Assembly (NCBI GenBank): GCA_026413755.1
Contig: JAOAKH010000004.1
Location: forward strand, 25,859 to 89,858
DNA: 64,000 bases
Reading direction: 5' to 3'
Origin: Acidilobaceae archaeon
GTDB taxonomy: Archaea > Thermoproteota > Thermoprotei_A > Sulfolobales > Acidilobaceae
The notes below the pieces were generated by a model that was not told the origin of the DNA, did not search any database, and saw only the letters and a program-made list of their open reading frames with translations. Shown here piece by piece: positions 60,959-64,000 of the stretch; positions within the stretch are counted from its first letter, which is position 1; every line of letters begins with the position of its first letter. The position numbers and the translations under genes were made by a program.

Positions 60959-61684
60959 TTGGAAGCAATAGTATATGTGTTGCTGGGAGCCACGATAGCC
61001 ATGATAGCTAGCATGAGCGGCGTGGGAGGCGGCGTCTTCATGGTGCCCCTCTTCTACCATATGGGCTACCCCATCAACCAGGCAGTGGGGACGAGCCTCT
61101 TCGTCATAGTATTCAACAGCATTTCGGCTACGATAAGCTACTGGAGGCGGGGGCTTCTCAGGCCTGGCTCGTGGATAGTCATGTCTCTGCTCATGATACC
61201 CTCCAGCGCCCTCGGGGCTCACGCAGTTGCCTTCTTTCCCAGGGAGCTCTTGGTAGCGATCGTTGCCCTCCTAGTCACACTGTTCAGTTTGAACCTGCTC
61301 CTTACGTCGGAAAAGCAGGGGGAGGGGCCCAAGAGCCCCCTGCTGGTCCCCCTCGCAGGCCTTGTGGCAGGCTTCATAGCAGGCCTCGCTGGCGTAGGAG
61401 GCGGCGTGGTCCTCATGCCGGTGCTCGTCTCTGTGCTGAACGTCCCAGTTCATGAGGCGGTGGCAGCAAGCATGATGTCAATAGTCCTCTCATCTATCTT
61501 CGGCTCAGCGGTCCACGCGTATCATGGCAACATTGTGTACTCGCTGGCCTTCCCCTTTGCCGTAGGGGCCATTGTGGGAGGCCAGCTGGGGAGCTACGTC
61601 GCCTCTAGAACGAGCCCGAGCTCTTTAAGGAGGGTAGTGGGGGTAATACTGATAGCGATCGCCATATCTATGTTCCTGAGGTAG
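60959..61684 (+). CDS. TauE/SafE (TSUP) family membrane transporter
   Basis: 241 residues with about eight membrane helices in two repeats. Each begins with a Gly-rich turn: MIASMSGVGGGVFMVPLFY and GFIAGLAGVGGGVVLMPVLV. The family exports sulfite, sulfonates or organic acids. TTG 60959. The end overlaps the convergent zinc-finger gene by 17 bp. Confidence 0.88.
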   Translation: MEAIVYVLLGATIAMIASMSGVGGGVFMVPLFYHMGYPINQAVGTSLFVIVFNSISATISYWRRGLLRPGSWIVMSLLMIPSSALGAHAVAFFPRELLVAIVALLVTLFSLNLLLTSEKQGEGPKSPLLVPLAGLVAGFIAGLAGVGGGVVLMPVLVSVLNVPVHEAVAASMMSIVLSSIFGSAVHAYHGNIVYSLAFPFAVGAIVGGQLGSYVASRTSPSSLRRVVGVILIAIAISMFLR

Positions 61685-61868
61685 CCCTCTTCCTCCTCTC
61701 CTCTATTCTCCTTATCACGCCCTCGTCTGGCTCCAACTCTCTCGACGTCCTCTCGCGACACCCTAGGGCCTCAATGCAGTAGGGGCAGAGCTCCATGCCG
61801 TTGCAGCTTGACAGTACAGCCTTCCTGCCGCAGAGCTCACAACGCGCCCAGGAGAGGGTGCTCCTCAC
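61668..61868 (-). CDS. Small zinc-finger protein
   Basis: 66 residues: WARCELCGRKAVLSSCNGM, ELCPYCIEALGC gives two CxxC pairs plus two Cys, then a charged helix. It starts at GTG 61868, overlapping the AIM24-like stop (GTGA). Function unknown. Confidence 0.65.
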   Translation of the reverse strand: MRSTLSWARCELCGRKAVLSSCNGMELCPYCIEALGCRERTSRELEPDEGVIRRIEERRKRATSGT

Positions 61869-62566
61869 TTCTTCTCTCCCTTAGTTATGTACTTTGATAA
61901 TGCGCTGGCCAGCGCGGCTAAGGTCCTTGTCTGTATCCATATTCTCCCAGGGCCCACAGCATCTATGACGAGCCCCTCCCCCCCGAGGAAGAGGGTCTTG
62001 AAGCCGCCGAGCCTCCTTATGTTCCACTTCACGCTCCCCTCTATGGCAACTGCGTGTCCGTTGTCCAGAGTGACCCTCTCGCCCGGACCTAGCTCCAGCT
62101 CTTCTATTGCACCGAAAGAGTTTATGAAGAGGGTGCCGCTCCCGCTCGCTTTTAGCCAGAAGATCTCGCCCTCCCCAAGGAGCCCCTTGAAGCCCTTGAA
62201 CGCGACGCCTAGCTTCACATCTCCGAAGTGCGCCAGGTAGCTAGTGTCCTGTACAGCTATCTCTGCACCTCTTAGGCTAACTGCCTTTATGTCCCCGGGG
62301 ATAGAGGGCACAAACCAAATCTCTGCCGGCGTCCTGGCCCTGAAGGTGTTGAGAAACAAGGGAAGCGATGCAGCAAAAGCTCTCTGAAGGGCCCCGAAAA
62401 CCCCTCCTGAGAGGCCTGTGCCGACCTCCACTTCTCCCCTGTGTAGCATGTACGACCCAGGCTCAGCAGTTATACTCTCGCCCGGCAGGAGCTTCACTTT
62501 CAGTACTGAGTACTCGGGCCCTTTCTCTACAACGTACTCCAACGCATAGCACCGCCTCTGCACCAC
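61865..62566 (-). CDS. AIM24/TIGR00266-family protein
   Basis: 233 residues of all-beta structure: PGESITAEPGSYMLHRGEVEV, FINSFGAIEELELGPGERVTLDNGHAVAIEGSV and GLVIDAVGPGRIWIQTR are typical of AIM24-type proteins, whose function is not established. The start is ATG or GTG at 62566. It is coupled to the small zinc-finger gene. Confidence 0.85.
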   Translation of the reverse strand: MVQRRCYALEYVVEKGPEYSVLKVKLLPGESITAEPGSYMLHRGEVEVGTGLSGGVFGALQRAFAASLPLFLNTFRARTPAEIWFVPSIPGDIKAVSLRGAEIAVQDTSYLAHFGDVKLGVAFKGFKGLLGEGEIFWLKASGSGTLFINSFGAIEELELGPGERVTLDNGHAVAIEGSVKWNIRRLGGFKTLFLGGEGLVIDAVGPGRIWIQTRTLAALASALSKYITKGEKK

Positions 62567-62620
62567 ATCTAGAGGCTAATATATAGCTAACAAGCTAAGG
62601 GCCTCTTCGCGGGGTCCAGC

Positions 62621-63178
62621 TTGATGTCGCTCGTGAAGGAGCTGCTGGAGGAGTCCAGGGCCCTCGGCATATCTCACATATCCATAGAGGACGGTCTTGT
62701 GCTCATGGCGGAGGCCTTCACCACCTCGAGTCTGGGCGGCAGGGTCTTCGTAGACGCGGGGGCTGGCGTGGGGTTCTCCGCGTTGTGGATACTTGCGGGC
62801 ATATCCGACTGCGAGGGCTGCCTGCTGATAGCTATTGAGTACGAAAGGGAGAGGCACGAAAAGCTGAGGAGGAACCTCGACAAGGTCGTAAAGGAGCTGG
62901 GGGCCAAGGCCTCTGCCGAGGCGGTCAGGGGGAACGCCCTGGAGGTAGTGGGAGCCCTGGAGGCCCTGGATTACGTCTTTGTGGACATAGAGAAGCCCGA
63001 CTACCCCAAGATGCTCTCCATCCTAGAGGCCAGGCTAAGGCCTCTCGGAGTGGCCCTCTTTCACAATGCAATACAGCCAAGGCCCCCGGAGGAGTTCTTC
63101 GAGATGGCAATGAGCGGGCCTTGGAGGAGCATTATAATACCCACCGGGCCAGGGCTCATGCTGGTAAGGAAACGTTAA
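62621..63178 (+). CDS. O-methyltransferase-like SAM enzyme
   Basis: 185 residues: VFVDAGAGVGFSALWIL (motif I), LIAIEYERERHEKLRRNL (motif II acid), DYVFVDIEKPDYPKML (motif IV with metal-type Asp) and GVALFHNAI. This resembles catechol-O-methyltransferase-like enzymes; the substrate is unknown. TTG 62621 or ATG 62624 are both possible. Confidence 0.75.
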   Translation: MMSLVKELLEESRALGISHISIEDGLVLMAEAFTTSSLGGRVFVDAGAGVGFSALWILAGISDCEGCLLIAIEYERERHEKLRRNLDKVVKELGAKASAEAVRGNALEVVGALEALDYVFVDIEKPDYPKMLSILEARLRPLGVALFHNAIQPRPPEEFFEMAMSGPWRSIIIPTGPGLMLVRKR

Positions 63179-63206
63179 AAGGCACAGAGGTAACTTATGC
63201 GAGGGC

Positions 63207-63285
63207 GCGGCGGTCGTCTAGCCTGGACTAGGACGCCGGCCTGCCAAGCCGGAGGTCCCGGGTTCAAATCCCGGCCGCCGCACCA
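63207..63285 (+). tRNA. tRNA-Gly (GCC), CCA encoded
   Basis: GCGGCGG pairs with CCGCCGC, then A and CCA. Anticodon stem CCGGC/GCCGG encloses CTGCCAA, anticodon GCC. T arm CCGGG-TTCAAAT-CCCGG. A TATA-like AACTTATG lies just upstream (63191-63198). Confidence 0.94.
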
Positions 63286-63362
63286 CTTCTTGAGCCTCGA
63301 AGCTTTGGCCCCTAATCATCGGGACTCCTCATAAGCGGTCCAACTCTCTCATCGGTCCAGGA

Positions 63363-63605
63363 TCACTTGGAGAGCAACCTTATTATCTTCTCCTCCTTCG
63401 TGCTCAGCTGAACCCTAATGTAGCCCAAGGCCTCTAGAGTGAGCAGTATTTTAGAGAGGTCTGCGTGGGAGAAGCGCTTCTCCTCCTTCTCCAGCCTGTG
63501 AAGCAGGGCCTCCTCCTCCACCTCCGCGCCCTTGTTCTCTTCCGCCAGCTTCCTTATGGCCTCCAAGACTATGTTGATATCAGGGGACCTGGACCAGGTC
63601 GTCAT
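63363..63605 (-). CDS. Small winged-helix-like protein in the Cdc48 operon
   Basis: 80 residues: SPDINIVLEAIRKLAEENKG, EALLHRLEKEEKRFSHADLSKILLTLEALGYIRVQ, then KEEKIIRLL, a winged helix. ATG 63605 is chosen since GGTGATC, the exact complement of the 16S 3' end, lies 3 bp upstream; an in-frame GTG in that site is not the start. The stop of the ATPase gene is 9 bp upstream. Confidence 0.68.
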   Translation of the reverse strand: MTTWSRSPDINIVLEAIRKLAEENKGAEVEEEALLHRLEKEEKRFSHADLSKILLTLEALGYIRVQLSTKEEKIIRLLSK

Positions 63606-63614
63606 GGTGATCAC

Positions 63615-64000
63615 CTAGAACGTTATGGTCGGGGCCTCCCTCCTCCTCTCTGCCCTCATCTGCCTTGCAGTCTCTAACCACCTTATGTAGAACTCCACCA
63701 TCTGCTTTGTGACGCTGGGCCTTACTTTCTTCAGCGCCTCCTCTATGTAAGCCCACCTTATGGTCGGGGAGCTCATGCTCTCCCTTATGGCCATCATCGT
63801 GGCCTCCTGGAGGACTGCCACCAGGTCTGCCCCCGTGTAGCCCTCAGTTATCCTCGCCAGCTCCCTCAGATCTACGTCCTCTGCCAGCGGCGTCTTCCTT
63901 GTGTGGATCCTCAAGATCTCAAGCCTTGCGGGCTCGTCCGGCGGGGGCACGTAGATCAGCTTCCCTAGCCTTCCGGGCCTCAGGAGGGCGGGGTCTATTA
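63615..64000 (-). CDS. Second Cdc48-like AAA ATPase, C-terminal part only
   Basis: The gene enters from the right edge. Visible are LLRPGRLGKLIYVPPPDEP (end of an AAA large domain), THTRKTPLAEDVD-like (HTRKTPLAEDVDLRELARI), the small-domain signature [16 protein letters not shown], and a C-terminal KKVRPSVTKQMVEFY. The usual RFD after the arginine finger reads RLG here. The ATP sites are outside the window. Confidence 0.88.
   Translation of the reverse strand, partial: IDPALLRPGRLGKLIYVPPPDEPARLEILRIHTRKTPLAEDVDLRELARITEGYTGADLVAVLQEATMMAIRESMSSPTIRWAYIEEALKKVRPSVTKQMVEFYIRWLETARQMRAERRREAPTITF

Overview
The window reads as chromosomal DNA of a hyperthermophilic crenarchaeon (Thermoproteota). 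The support is a full Cdv/ESCRT-III division set (CdvA, CdvB, an ESCRT-III paralogue and the Vps4-type ATPase CdvC), RadA, geranylgeranylglyceryl phosphate synthase for ether lipids, TiaS, archaeal ribosomal proteins S25e and S26e, Elf1 and NAC homologues, a tRNA with a bulge-helix-bulge-type intron, a 5S rRNA gene standing alone, heavy use of TTG and GTG starts, leaderless-looking promoters, and an AGG-rich, GC-rich codon style. Having the Cdv system argues against Thermoproteales; a Desulfurococcales or Acidilobales relative is an inference only. No 16S rRNA is present to decide.

Layout. 0-10 kb: partial moeA, a Cdc48 AAA ATPase, a secreted phosphodiesterase, a methyltransferase, a copper-type P-ATPase with a tiny convergent YHS gene, and a class I aminotransferase broken by one in-frame TAA. 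10-19 kb: an ACT-domain protein with carAB, a DapB-like dehydrogenase, NAC, regulators, an intron-bearing tRNA-Pro and a SagB/nitroreductase gene. 19-24 kb: an ESCRT-III gene divergent from cdvA, S25e, two tandem DUF2258-like paralogues, and an MscS channel with its DUF432-like partner. 24-30 kb: a 2-oxoacid:ferredoxin oxidoreductase converging on a fixCXAB electron-transfer operon. 30-36 kb: a PfkB kinase, a MoaD-MoaE fusion, a class III aminotransferase, small winged-helix genes, an alkyltransferase and a kinase-like protein.

36.4-41.1 kb is a very long CRISPR array: a 24-nt repeat ending in GTTGAAAG, 68 intact copies plus degenerate ones, with an AT-rich leader on the left and an eroded trailer on the right. 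No cas gene lies in the window. An orphan DNA methyltransferase begins about 25 bp after the last repeat remnant.

41-64 kb is dense housekeeping sequence: a GltD-like oxidoreductase, TenA, 5S rRNA, cdvB-cdvC, a radA operon with several small zinc-ribbon genes (one with no normal start codon), RNase Z, Trm-G10, tRNA-Gln, dCTP deaminase, ProS, S26e, a CAU-anticodon tRNA, SAH hydrolase, Elf1, GGGP synthase, MazG, Sec61-beta, RpiA, TiaS, a TauE exporter, an AIM24 protein, tRNA-Gly and the end of a second Cdc48-like ATPase.

How the genes connect: moeA and the MoaD-MoaE fusion serve Mo/W cofactor synthesis; the 2-oxoacid oxidoreductase makes reduced ferredoxin, and FixABCX links NADH, ferredoxin and quinone; CdvA, CdvB, the ESCRT-III paralogue and CdvC form the division machine, although cdvA is about 25 kb from cdvBC; TiaS is predicted to modify a CAU-anticodon tRNA-Ile, for which a candidate gene is 4 kb away.
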